The notes under the pieces: model-generated
What the model was told of the DNA's origin: nothing
The model's database searches: none
Seen by the model: only the letters and a program-made list of their open reading frames with translations
Part shown: positions 1-8,674 of the stretch, piece by piece
Layout: each line of letters opens with the position of its first letter
Position numbering within the stretch: the stretch's first letter is position 1
Program-made: the position numbers and the translations under genes
NCBI RefSeq assembly: GCF_000745005.1
Contig: NZ_JQNB01000001.1
Location: forward strand, 868,001 to 932,000
Direction of reading: 5' to 3'
Source of the DNA: Luteibacter sp. 9135
GTDB taxonomy: Bacteria; Pseudomonadota; Gammaproteobacteria; Xanthomonadales; Rhodanobacteraceae
DNA length: 64,000 nucleotides

Positions 1-870
1 GGCCGGCGCCAGCGCGGCCAGCACGTCGTCCGGCCGCTGGACCAACCGGGCGCCGTCGGCGATCAGCGCGTGACAGCCCTCGGCCAGCGGGTTGTGGATG
101 GAACCGGGCAGGGCGAAGACGTCCCTGCCCTGCTCGCCGGCGACCCGGGCGGTGATCAGCGAGCCCGAGCGCAGCCCGGCCTCGACCACCACCACACCCA
201 GGCTGAGCCCGGCGATGATGCGATTGCGTTGGGGAAAGTGGTAGGCCACGCCATTGGTGCCCGGCGAATACTCGCTGACGATGGCCCCCTGGGCCGCGAT
301 GCGCCGGGCCAGGGCGTGGTGCTTGGGCGGATAGACCCGGTCCGGGCCGGTGCCGATGACGGCGATGGTCGGCTGGCCGGCATCCAGGGCGGCCTCGTGG
401 GCGGCGCCATCGATGCCGTCGGCCATGCCGCTGGTGACCACCAGGCCCCCTTCGGCCAGGGCGGCGGCGAACCGGCGGGCATTGGCCAGGCCGGGTGCCT
501 GGGCCTTTCGCGCGCCCACGATGGCGACCTGCGGACGCAGCAGCAAGGTGGCATCGCCCTTGACGAACAGCGCGGCCGGCGGGTCAGGGATGGCTTCCAG
601 CTGTGGGGGGAAGTCTTCCTCCGTGCACCGCAGCAGGCGCTGGTCGTGGCCGCCGTTCACCCAGGCGAGGTCGCCGGCCAGGGCGGTTTCGTCAGGCCGC
701 TCCAGCCAGGCCTGGCTTTCCGCGTCGAGCGCTTCGGTGTGTCGCAGCAGCCAGGCGAGCAGCGCGGGGGCGCTGCCGCGGGCCTGCAGGCCCTCGCGCA
801 GCTGTCGGGCGCTGACGCCGGGCGTGCGCAGGAGGATCAGCCAGGCGCGGAGGTCGTCGGTGTCGGTCAT
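1..870 (-). CDS. dprA: DNA processing protein DprA (3' end beyond window)
   Basis: DprA loads RecA onto incoming single-stranded DNA during natural transformation. The reverse strand is open from an ATG at 870 (MTDTDDLRAWLILLRTPG) to the window edge, so 290 codons are visible and the C-terminus is missing. An N-terminal SAM/HhH-like helical region is followed by the Rossmann-like DprA fold with family motifs GMADGIDGAAH, IAVIGTGPDRVYP and the diagnostic FPQRNRIIAGLS, then ITARVAGEQGRDVFALPG. It lies just downstream of a LysM gene on the same strand, an arrangement I recall from Xanthomonadales. Assignment is firm; competence itself is not shown. Confidence 0.93.
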   Translation of the reverse strand, partial: MTDTDDLRAWLILLRTPGVSARQLREGLQARGSAPALLAWLLRHTEALDAESQAWLERPDETALAGDLAWVNGGHDQRLLRCTEEDFPPQLEAIPDPPAALFVKGDATLLLRPQVAIVGARKAQAPGLANARRFAAALAEGGLVVTSGMADGIDGAAHEAALDAGQPTIAVIGTGPDRVYPPKHHALARRIAAQGAIVSEYSPGTNGVAYHFPQRNRIIAGLSLGVVVVEAGLRSGSLITARVAGEQGRDVFALPGSIHNPLAEGCHALIADGARLVQRPDDVLAALAPA

Positions 871-931
871 CCGGCCAGTGTAGAGACTCCGGCCGGGCTG
901 GCTATCGGCGAACGACCCGCCGGTGTCGCCG

Positions 932-2092
932 TTATTCCGGCATGACCAGTTTCTGGCCCTTCTTGATCGGACGGTAGGCATCCATCACGAGGGCGTAGCT
1001 GACGTGGTCGAACGTGCGGAACACCATGAGGTGGCCGGCGAATTCATCCGGCAGCTTGACCTTGCGGGAGGTGTCGCGGCGCTCGTAGTTGCCGCCCACT
1101 TCATCGGGGATGACCTCACCCTGATCCATCACGGTGAAGGTGGTGCCGTTATCCACGCCATCGGCCGAGCCCGCGGAGATGGACACCACCTGGCGGCTGC
1201 CGGCGAAATTGCCGTCGGCGATGCCGATGACCCGGCCGTCCCGCGGCAGGCCCTTCGGCGCGTGCGGGTAGAAATAGGGATCGTACGGCTTGTCGTCCAC
1301 CTGCATCAGGCGGTCGCCCTTGCGAATCTCCTGCGTGGAGTCGACCAGGACCAGGCTGGCCACGTTGTGCTCGGGCTGCACGGCGATGACCTCGGCGGTG
1401 CCGATGACGGACACTTCCACGCCGCGATCCACGCCACGGCCGGTGTGCGTGTCGTGGCGCGAATCCTCGCGCCAGGGGCTGGGCGCCATCGAGGCGTCGC
1501 TGTCCAGCTCGTCGGCCACGAAGGCGCCGTGGCTGGGATTGTTGAGCATGTCCTTGTCGCCGGCATACGTGCCATGGTCGCGGAAGCGGTTGGACGGGCG
1601 GACGATGGCCCAGCGCTGGCCCGGCAGGGCCGAATCCAGGTCGCGGGCGTAGATCTTGTTACCCGGCGACGCGCGCAGGTGCGACTCCTCGAAGCCGACC
1701 AGGTAGGGCAGGCGATCCACGTCGTCCGCGCCCATGACCCGCATTTCCTTGAGGAACATACGCAGGTCGGCGAGCGGAATGGCGGGAACGGCGTCGCCCT
1801 CGCTGCGCACGCGGGGCTCCATGCTCAGACGCGGACCGCTGCCGACGGACATCGACAGGTTCAGGACATCGCCCGGATAGATGAGGTGCGGATTGCGGAC
1901 CTGGGGATTGGCCTGCCAGATCTCGGGCCACAACCACGGTTTGCTCAGGAATCGCGCGGAAATATCCCACAGCGTGTCGCCCCGGCGGACCGTGTAGGTA
2001 TCCGGATGATCGGGGCGTAGCTGGGCAGCCGCGGCGTAGACAGCCACGGTGAAGAACATGCCGGCGAGCAGCATGGCGAACTTCTTGATCAT
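932..2092 (-). CDS. LysM peptidoglycan-binding domain protein
   Basis: A 386-residue exported protein. The chosen ATG at 2092 gives a signal peptide (MIKKFAMLLAGMFFTVAVYA); the reading frame continues upstream, but that extension has no signal-like character. One LysM domain spans about residues 33-80 (YTVRRGDTLWDIS, then NPHLIYPGDVLNL), which binds GlcNAc-containing glycan in peptidoglycan. The remaining 300 residues are a conserved but functionally undefined domain. It is transcribed toward dprA with about 60 bases between them and diverges from def. It probably acts in the periplasm on or near the cell wall; no catalytic domain is visible. Confidence 0.88.
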   Translation of the reverse strand: MIKKFAMLLAGMFFTVAVYAAAAQLRPDHPDTYTVRRGDTLWDISARFLSKPWLWPEIWQANPQVRNPHLIYPGDVLNLSMSVGSGPRLSMEPRVRSEGDAVPAIPLADLRMFLKEMRVMGADDVDRLPYLVGFEESHLRASPGNKIYARDLDSALPGQRWAIVRPSNRFRDHGTYAGDKDMLNNPSHGAFVADELDSDASMAPSPWREDSRHDTHTGRGVDRGVEVSVIGTAEVIAVQPEHNVASLVLVDSTQEIRKGDRLMQVDDKPYDPYFYPHAPKGLPRDGRVIGIADGNFAGSRQVVSISAGSADGVDNGTTFTVMDQGEVIPDEVGGNYERRDTSRKVKLPDEFAGHLMVFRTFDHVSYALVMDAYRPIKKGQKLVMPE

Positions 2093-2299
2093 GCGGGATT
2101 TCCCCCTTCCCCGGTGCTGTCGCGAGTGTAACTGAATCGTTAAGGGGCACAATACTCGGCGTGACTCGCCCCGTCCCCGGCGCGCGCGTAGAATACAGGC
2201 TCATCCTACCTTTGCCCCTGCTTGGTTTCCGCCGATCCGCCCGCAATGTGTCGGCTATCCGGTGCCGCAGTGGCCCGCGCAGACGTTCAAGGTGACACC

Positions 2300-2803
2300 G
2301 TGTCGATCCTCACCATCCTCGAGTTCCCGGACCCGCGCCTGCGCACCGTCGCGGCCCCGGTCACCGTGTTCGATGCCGAACTGAAGCAGTTCGTGGCCGA
2401 CATGTACGAGACCATGTATTCCGCCAACGGCGTGGGCCTGGCCGCCACGCAGGTCAACGTGCACCAGCGCTTGCTGGTGGCCGACATGAGCGACGATCGC
2501 AACGAGCCGATGGTGCTGATCAACCCCGAGATCGTCGAGAAGGACGGCCAGCAGGTCTACCAGGAAGGCTGCCTGTCGTTCCCGGGCATCTACGCCGATG
2601 TCACCCGCGCCCTGCACGTGAAGGTCCGTGCCCAGGACGCCGACGGCAACCCCGTTCTCGTCGATGTGGAAGGCCCGCTCGCGGTGTGCATCCAGCACGA
2701 GATGGACCACCTGGCGGGCAAGGTCTTCGTCGATCACCTGTCGCCGCTCAAACGCGGCATGCTGTTGAAGCGGATGGAAAAGCAGCGCAAGGCCAGCGCC
2801 TGA
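2300..2803 (+). CDS. def: Peptide deformylase
   Basis: Removes the N-formyl group from nascent polypeptides using a metal ion. The 167-residue protein has all three family motifs: GVGLAATQ (residues 44-51), EGCLSFPG with metal ligand Cys91, and QHEMDH with His133, His137 and catalytic Glu134. The start is taken as GTG 2300 because AAGGTG lies 6-11 bases upstream and the protein then begins [14 protein letters not shown] as in relatives; an in-frame upstream extension to 2222 looks spurious. It is followed after 2 bases by fmt, so formylation and deformylation enzymes are co-expressed. Confidence 0.97.
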   Translation: MSILTILEFPDPRLRTVAAPVTVFDAELKQFVADMYETMYSANGVGLAATQVNVHQRLLVADMSDDRNEPMVLINPEIVEKDGQQVYQEGCLSFPGIYADVTRALHVKVRAQDADGNPVLVDVEGPLAVCIQHEMDHLAGKVFVDHLSPLKRGMLLKRMEKQRKASA

Positions 2804-2805
2804 GC

Positions 2806-3750
2806 GTGGCCATCCGTCCGTTGCGCGTGGTGTTCGCCGGAACACCCGAATTCGCCGTTCCCTGTTTCGACGCTTGCCGTGCATCGGGCGCCGAGGTCGT
2901 GGCCGCCTACACCCAGCCCGACCGCCCCGCCGGCCGTGGCCGCAAGCTGGCGGCCAGCCCGGTCAAGGAAGCGGCGCTGGCGGCCGGCGTACCGGTGGAA
3001 CAACCCGAATCGTTCAAGGCCCAGGCCGACCGCGATCGCCTGGCCGCCTACGCGCCCGACCTGATGGTCGTGGTCGCCTACGGCCTCATCCTGCCCCGCA
3101 AGGTGCTGGCCATCCCCGCGCTGGGCTGTTGGAACGTGCATGCCTCGCTGCTGCCCCGCTGGCGTGGCGCGGCACCCATCCAGCGGGCGATCCTGGCCGG
3201 CGATGCCGAATCGGGCGTCGACCTGATGCAGATGGAAGCGGGCCTGGATACCGGCCCGGTGCTGGTCGAACGGCGCACCCCCATCGCGGCGGACGACACC
3301 GGCGGCAGCCTGCACGACCGACTCGCGGCCCTGGGCGCGGATGCTCTGGTGGAAGGGCTGCGGCGCACGATGGCCGGCGAGGTCCTTGCGGCCCGTGCCC
3401 AGGATGACGAAGGCGTGGCTTACGCCCACAAGCTCGACAAGGCCGAAGCCCGCCTGGATTTCACGCAGCCCGCCGACGCGCTGGAGCGCAAGGTGCGCGC
3501 GTTCGATCCCTGGCCGGTGGCCGAGGCCGAGGTGGCCGGCGAGCGCCTGCGCGTCTGGGCGGCACGCGCCATCGACGGCGTTCCGGGCAGCACTCCCGGC
3601 GAGGTGCTGGGCGCCTCGCGCGACGGTATCGACATCGCCTGTGCCCAGGGTGCCTTGCGCCTGCTGGCCGTACAGCGCGCCGGCGGTCGCCGGATCGGCG
3701 CCGCCGACTATCTCAACGCGCGCCCGGAGCTGAAGCAGGCGCGTCCGTGA
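2806..3750 (+). CDS. fmt: Methionyl-tRNA formyltransferase
   Basis: Transfers a formyl group from 10-formyl-THF to initiator Met-tRNA. The 314-residue protein begins at GTG 2806 ([19 protein letters not shown]), directly after the def stop codon. Catalytic motifs are visible: [20 protein letters not shown] (Asn and His of the active site) and [12 protein letters not shown] (catalytic Asp). The C-terminal OB-fold tRNA-binding region is present and the length is normal. Its TGA stop overlaps the GTG start of rsmB in a GTGA arrangement, implying translational coupling in a def-fmt-rsmB operon. Confidence 0.97.
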   Translation: MAIRPLRVVFAGTPEFAVPCFDACRASGAEVVAAYTQPDRPAGRGRKLAASPVKEAALAAGVPVEQPESFKAQADRDRLAAYAPDLMVVVAYGLILPRKVLAIPALGCWNVHASLLPRWRGAAPIQRAILAGDAESGVDLMQMEAGLDTGPVLVERRTPIAADDTGGSLHDRLAALGADALVEGLRRTMAGEVLAARAQDDEGVAYAHKLDKAEARLDFTQPADALERKVRAFDPWPVAEAEVAGERLRVWAARAIDGVPGSTPGEVLGASRDGIDIACAQGALRLLAVQRAGGRRIGAADYLNARPELKQARP

Positions 3751-5054
3751 GCCAGGCCATTTCGGTTCGCGCCCTGGCCGCCGAGTCGCTGGCCGGCATC
3801 GCCCTTTCCGGGCATTCGCTGCGCGAGGTGGCGGACCGCGCGCTGCCACGGCTGGCCGACCCGCGCGATCGCGCTCTGCTCACCGCGTTGCTGCATGAGG
3901 GCGCGCGCTGGTGGCCGCGCTTCGATGCGGCGCTGGATCGCCTGCTGGCAAAACCGATCCGGCGAAACGAGCCGGCCGTCCACGCGCTGCTGGTCACCGC
4001 GCTGGTGCAGCTCGAGGTATTGCAGATGCCGGGCTACGCGGCCGTGGCCGCCACCGTGGAAGCCGTACGCGAGTTGCGCCGCCCACGCCTGGCGGGCATG
4101 GCCAACGCCGTGCTGCGGCGCTGGCTGCGCGAGCGCGAGGCCCTGCTGGCCGAGCTGGATGCCACGCCGGCCACGCGCCACGCCCATCCTGCCTGGCTGG
4201 CCTCGGCCCTGGCGCACGACTGGCCCGGACGCGCCGACGAGATCATGGCCGCCGCCAACCACGAGCCGCCCCTGATGCTGCGCGTGAACCGCCGGCGTAC
4301 CGACCGCGACGCCCTGGCGACCACGCTGCGCGAGGCCGGGCAGGATATCCAGCCGCATGACTGGCTGGCCGATGGCTTGGTGCTGCCGCACAGCACCGAC
4401 GTGACCCGCCTGCCCGGCTTTGCCGCGGGCCATTTCGCCGTGCAGGACGGGGCCGCGCAGGTGCCGGCCGACCTGCTCGACCTGGCGGACGGCCAGCGCG
4501 TCCTCGACGCCTGCGCCGCACCCGGCGGCAAGGCCTGCCATGCGCTGGAGCGGGCGGACGTCACCCTGCTGGCCGTGGAATCCGAAAGCCGCCGGGCACC
4601 GCGCATCCGGCAGAACCTCGACCGGCTCGGCCTGGCCGCCGAGGTAGTGGTGGGCGATGCCGGCGATACCGCCGCGTGGTGGGACGGCCGTCCGTTCGAT
4701 CGCGTGATGATCGACGCCCCGTGCTCGGCCACCGGCGTGATCCGCCGCCGGCCCGATGTGCGGCTGCATCGTCGCGCCGCGGACATCCCCGCGCTGGTGG
4801 CGCAGCAGCGGCGCATCCTGGCCGCCTGCTGGGACACGCTCGCCACGGGTGGCACCCTGCTCTACGTCACGTGCTCGCTGCTGCGCGCCGAGAACGAGGG
4901 CGTGGTCGGCGCGTTCCTCGGCGAGCGCACCGACGCCACCGTGGTGCCGTTCACCCTCCCGGTGGGCCAGGCCGCCGCCATCGGCTGGCAGATCCTGCCG
5001 GGCGATGGCGACCTGGACGGCATGTATTACGCGCTGTTGCGCAAGACCGGCTGA
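3747..5054 (+). CDS. rsmB: 16S rRNA (cytosine-967-C5)-methyltransferase
   Basis: Methylates C967 of 16S rRNA with S-adenosylmethionine. The 435-residue protein has an N-terminal NusB-like RNA-binding domain (about residues 1-140), then a Rossmann methyltransferase domain: [15 protein letters not shown] (SAM loop), [16 protein letters not shown] (motif IV Cys) and [13 protein letters not shown] (motif VI catalytic Cys). It starts at GTG 3747, overlapping the fmt stop by 4 bases. Length and motifs are typical. It ends 15 bases before the convergent glycosyltransferase gene. Confidence 0.96.
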   Translation: MSQAISVRALAAESLAGIALSGHSLREVADRALPRLADPRDRALLTALLHEGARWWPRFDAALDRLLAKPIRRNEPAVHALLVTALVQLEVLQMPGYAAVAATVEAVRELRRPRLAGMANAVLRRWLREREALLAELDATPATRHAHPAWLASALAHDWPGRADEIMAAANHEPPLMLRVNRRRTDRDALATTLREAGQDIQPHDWLADGLVLPHSTDVTRLPGFAAGHFAVQDGAAQVPADLLDLADGQRVLDACAAPGGKACHALERADVTLLAVESESRRAPRIRQNLDRLGLAAEVVVGDAGDTAAWWDGRPFDRVMIDAPCSATGVIRRRPDVRLHRRAADIPALVAQQRRILAACWDTLATGGTLLYVTCSLLRAENEGVVGAFLGERTDATVVPFTLPVGQAAAIGWQILPGDGDLDGMYYALLRKTG

Positions 5055-5069
5055 CCGGGCCGGCCGGGC

Positions 5070-6224
5070 TCAGGCCGGTGCCGCACCCGGCAGGCTGGCC
5101 AGCCTGACCTCGCGATAGAACGCCTCGGTGCCGTCGATGAAGCGATCGAGGCCGAACGCGGCTTCCGCATGGGCACGCGCCGCGAAGCCCATCGCCGGCA
5201 GGCTGTCGCGCTGTTCCACCAGCCGGCGCAGCGCTGCGGCGATGGCCTGGCGATCCCGCGCCGGCACGACCCAGCCGTCGCGGCCTTCATCGACGTTCTC
5301 GGGCAGGCCCGCGTAATCGCTGACCAGCACCGGTTTTTCCATCGCCATCATCTCTCGGCAGGCGAAGGAAATGGTCTCCACGTCCCAGGACAGTACGAAA
5401 CCTGCGTCGAGGGCCGCCACCAGCGGCCGCACGTCGTCCAACAGTCCGGCAAAGTGCACGTGCGAGGCCAGCCCCAGGGCCTGGATACGGGCGCGGTCCG
5501 CCTCGTCGGGCAGCGCACCGGCCAGCACCACGCGCAGACGATCGCGCCAGTCCGGTGCCAGCGACCCCAGCGCCTCGACCAGGTCCATCCAGCCCTTATA
5601 GCGCGACGTACCGGCGTTGCTGCCGATCAGCAGCGGCACCGGCGCGCCGGGCGCACCGTCCGGGGCCAGCCAGGCCTGGCGCAGGGCCGGGTCGGCCGGG
5701 CGCGGGGCGAAACGGTCGATATCGACGCCGTTGAACACGGTGGCGACGCGGCAGCGGGCATACGGCGAGGCCATGACCTGGCGCCGCACGTAGTCGCATA
5801 CGGCGATCACGCCGTCGGTACCGGCCCGCGCCCGCCAGGCATGGCCGATGCCGGTCATCGGCTTGGAGTTGTGTTTGGTCAGCACGATGGGCGGCCGGCG
5901 CGGCAGGCCGCGAGCCGCCGACATGACCAGGCGATGGTCGGCGGAGCCATTGACGTGGACCAGCTCGAAACGGTGGTCGGCCAGGTAACCGGACAACTGC
6001 CGGCGCGCGCGAAGACGTGCGGGCAACTTGCCCAGGCCGTTCGGGAACGGCTGGTCCAGCACGTGCACACCGGGCAGCAACCGGGCTTCGCGGTTGAGGC
6101 GGCTGCCTGGGGGCGCCGCCACATGCACCTCGTGGCGACCGCACAGTCCGCGCGCCAGCGCAATCAGGTAGGTGGTATGCCCGCCGCCGTCACCGGCGTG
6201 GAAGTTGGTGAACAGGAGCTTCAT
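5070..6224 (-). CDS. Glycosyltransferase, GT4-like (GT-B fold)
   Basis: A 384-residue cytoplasmic glycosyltransferase. The N-terminus MKLLFTNFHAGDGGGHTTYL is the acceptor-side GT-B Rossmann start; the C-terminal donor domain has the retaining-enzyme signature (SFACREMMAMEKPVLVSDYA, then GLPENVDEGRDGWVVPARD). Donor and acceptor cannot be read from sequence. It diverges from the ligase-like gene at 6387 across about 160 bases that must hold both promoters. Nearby genes (O-antigen-ligase-like, second GT, GT39, LpxL-type) suggest a role in LPS core or surface polysaccharide synthesis. Confidence 0.9.
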   Translation of the reverse strand: MKLLFTNFHAGDGGGHTTYLIALARGLCGRHEVHVAAPPGSRLNREARLLPGVHVLDQPFPNGLGKLPARLRARRQLSGYLADHRFELVHVNGSADHRLVMSAARGLPRRPPIVLTKHNSKPMTGIGHAWRARAGTDGVIAVCDYVRRQVMASPYARCRVATVFNGVDIDRFAPRPADPALRQAWLAPDGAPGAPVPLLIGSNAGTSRYKGWMDLVEALGSLAPDWRDRLRVVLAGALPDEADRARIQALGLASHVHFAGLLDDVRPLVAALDAGFVLSWDVETISFACREMMAMEKPVLVSDYAGLPENVDEGRDGWVVPARDRQAIAAALRRLVEQRDSLPAMGFAARAHAEAAFGLDRFIDGTEAFYREVRLASLPGAAPA

Positions 6225-6386
6225 GCGCGGGGCAGGTCCTTACGGAAGCTGAATTGGCGCCGCTCACCGGGAAGCCCACGGAGAGGCATCCGCGATCCGT
6301 TAAAGTACCATGCCCTCGCGCCGCTCCGGCGGCACGAGCCGGTGCCGGCGAAGCCGCCGCACCGTTCCGATTCCGACAGGTGCCGA

Positions 6387-7643
6387 GTGCTCGAAAAACC
6401 GAATCCGTGGCGCGCGTGGATCGTCTCGCTGCTTATCGCGATCATGCCCCTGTCCTTCGCCGTGCCGGTCAAGGCCAAGGCGCTGCCCGCACTGATCCTG
6501 TTTCTCACCGGCTTGTGGGCCATCGCGGCACGCCCGGACGTAAGGCGCGCGTATCGTCGCGCCGCGCCGGTGGTCGTACCGGCCGCCATCGCGCTGGTGT
6601 TCTGGGGCGTCAACGTCGGCGCCCACGGCGTGGACTGGCGTGAGTTCGACGTGACCTCGCACATGCTCGCCTTCATGGTGATCGCCGGCACGTTCGCGCT
6701 GCCCCTGCGCACCGCCGTCGTGCGCATCGGCTTCAGCAGCTCGGCCGGTGTGCTCGGCCTGATCTGCCTCGAACAGCACTACGTCGAAGGCATCGACCGC
6801 GTCTACGGCCTTAACAACGGCGAATGGGGCGCGATCGAGTTCGGCATGTTCATGCTGACACTCGCCCTCGTCGCCATCCTGCAGGCCTTGCGTGGCGAGC
6901 TGCGCCCGCGCGAACGGGCGATGCACGCCGTGTTCGCCGCACTCGCTTTCTACGGCGCCCTGCTGACCCAGAGCCGTGGTCCGCTGCTGGCCTTCGTGCC
7001 GGTGTTCGCCGCGCTGATGCTCATCCAGGGCCGGCGGACCGGCCGCTGGCGGCAGAGCGTGCTGGCGCTGGTGATCGGTGTGGGCGCGGCCGGCCTCGCG
7101 GCCACCACGCTGCACGGCGAGATGGTGGAACGCCTGGCCGCGGTCAAGGACGAGGTGGCCACCTACAGCGAACAGGACGCCACCGGCGCCGTGCGCGAGC
7201 GCCTGGAAATGTGGCGCGCCGCCCGCATGGCGGTGATCGCGCATCCGCTGACTGGCGTGGGCATGAACCAGTTCGGCAGCTTCACCCGGGCGCGCATCGC
7301 CGACGGGAAGGTCAATCCGTCCGTGGAGCGCTACACCCACCCGCATAGCGAATACCTTGAATGGGCCGCTACCGGCGGCATTCCCGGCCTGCTCATCCTG
7401 GTGGCGCTGTTCGGCTGCTCGCTGGGGTACTTCGGGCGCCATGCGCTCAATCCCGACAACACGGTGGCGATGCCGGCCTGTGCGGGGTTTTCCACCACCG
7501 CCATGTATGCGCTGTGCGGGCTGACCGACAACGTGTTCTACCGGGCCATGCCGCACTCACTGTTCTTCTTCCTGACCCTGGGCCTGGCCGTACACGTGGC
7601 GCGCGTGCGGGAGCGGCGGCGCGCGGTCGCCGGGCCGCTCTGA
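6387..7643 (+). CDS. O-antigen ligase / Wzy_C family membrane protein
   Basis: A polytopic inner-membrane protein of 418 residues, starting at GTG 6387 (VLEKPNPWRAW) with ACAGG upstream. About ten to twelve hydrophobic helices are visible, with the large periplasmic loop typical of WaaL/RfaL. The Wzy_C signature is present: RLEMWRAARMAVIAHPLTGVG followed by HPHSEYLEWAATGGIPGLL, which carries the conserved His of ligases. WaaL joins undecaprenyl-linked O-polysaccharide to lipid A-core. The same fold also covers Wzy polymerases, so ligase versus polymerase is not settled. The next glycosyltransferase starts one base after the stop. Confidence 0.85.
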   Translation: MLEKPNPWRAWIVSLLIAIMPLSFAVPVKAKALPALILFLTGLWAIAARPDVRRAYRRAAPVVVPAAIALVFWGVNVGAHGVDWREFDVTSHMLAFMVIAGTFALPLRTAVVRIGFSSSAGVLGLICLEQHYVEGIDRVYGLNNGEWGAIEFGMFMLTLALVAILQALRGELRPRERAMHAVFAALAFYGALLTQSRGPLLAFVPVFAALMLIQGRRTGRWRQSVLALVIGVGAAGLAATTLHGEMVERLAAVKDEVATYSEQDATGAVRERLEMWRAARMAVIAHPLTGVGMNQFGSFTRARIADGKVNPSVERYTHPHSEYLEWAATGGIPGLLILVALFGCSLGYFGRHALNPDNTVAMPACAGFSTTAMYALCGLTDNVFYRAMPHSLFFFLTLGLAVHVARVRERRRAVAGPL

Positions 7644-7644
7644 C

Positions 7645-8655
7645 ATGGCCCACGTCAACCTCATCGCCTGGGACAACGGCCGCGGGCTTGCCCACGACAT
7701 CCGGCTGGTGGAAAACGCCTTGCGCGGCCTCGGCCATCAGGTGACCGTGACGCGTGCGCCCCAGCGCAACAGTGGGTGGCCCTGGCGCGCGTGGGCGCAG
7801 CGCGCCGCCATGGCTGCGCGCTGGCTGACCGGGCGCGGCCCGCGACGCTACGACCTCGGCATCACCATTGAGCATGTGCATCCAGGCTACCTGCCTATGT
7901 CGCGCCGCAACGCGCTCATCCCTAACCCGGAGTGGATGAGCCAGCGGGATCGCCGCCACCTGCCGCGCTTCGACGCCATCCTGTGCAAAACCCACAGCGC
8001 GATGGCCACGTTCGGCGCGATGGGGCTGCCGGTGACGCACATCGGTTTCCTCAGCGCGGACTGCCACCGTGATGGCCTGCCGCGCGACCGCGAATTCCTG
8101 CACCTGGCCGGCGGCAGCCGCATGAAGGGCACCCAGCGGCTGCTGGACGTCTGGCGCCGGCATCCGGAGTGGCCGACGCTGCACGTGCTGCAGTCGCCCC
8201 AGGTGGCCGCCTCCGAGCCAGCGCCCTCCCCGGCCAATCTCGACCACCAGGTGACCTACCTGGCGGATGCCGAAGCCATCCATCGCCTGCAGAACACGCA
8301 TCGTTTCCACCTGTGCCTGTCCGAGGCCGAGGGCTGGGGCCATTACATCGCGGAAGCCATGAGCTGCGGCGCCGTGGTGCTGGCCACCGATGGCGCCCCG
8401 ATGAACGAGCTGGTGGACGACACCCGCGGCTTGCGGGTGGCGGCTCACGAAAACGGCACGCTCAACGCGGCCACCCTGTGGGCCTTCGACGAAAAAGCAC
8501 TGGAAACCTGCGTCGAGCGCGCCATCAACATGCCGGATGCCGAAGTCGAAACCCTCGCCCGGGCGGCACGCGCGTGGTACGAGGCCAACCAGTCCGGCTT
8601 CCCCGCCCGCCTGGGCCGGGCGCTGGATACGCTGCTACCACGCCGAAGCGTTTAG
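7645..8655 (+). CDS. Glycosyltransferase, group 1 (GT-B)
   Basis: A 336-residue cytoplasmic protein with a divergent N-terminal domain (MAHVNLIAWDNGRGLAHDI) and a recognisable donor-binding domain, including CLSEAEGWGHYIAEAMSCG and VVLATDGAPMNELV. This is the EX7E region of retaining GT-B enzymes. The gene follows the ligase-like gene by one base and is 19 bases before the GT39 gene, so it is part of the same transcription unit. Substrates are unknown; LPS core or O-chain decoration is the contextual inference. Confidence 0.86.
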   Translation: MAHVNLIAWDNGRGLAHDIRLVENALRGLGHQVTVTRAPQRNSGWPWRAWAQRAAMAARWLTGRGPRRYDLGITIEHVHPGYLPMSRRNALIPNPEWMSQRDRRHLPRFDAILCKTHSAMATFGAMGLPVTHIGFLSADCHRDGLPRDREFLHLAGGSRMKGTQRLLDVWRRHPEWPTLHVLQSPQVAASEPAPSPANLDHQVTYLADAEAIHRLQNTHRFHLCLSEAEGWGHYIAEAMSCGAVVLATDGAPMNELVDDTRGLRVAAHENGTLNAATLWAFDEKALETCVERAINMPDAEVETLARAARAWYEANQSGFPARLGRALDTLLPRRSV

Positions 8656-8674
8656 AATTCCCGATCCTTCAGCG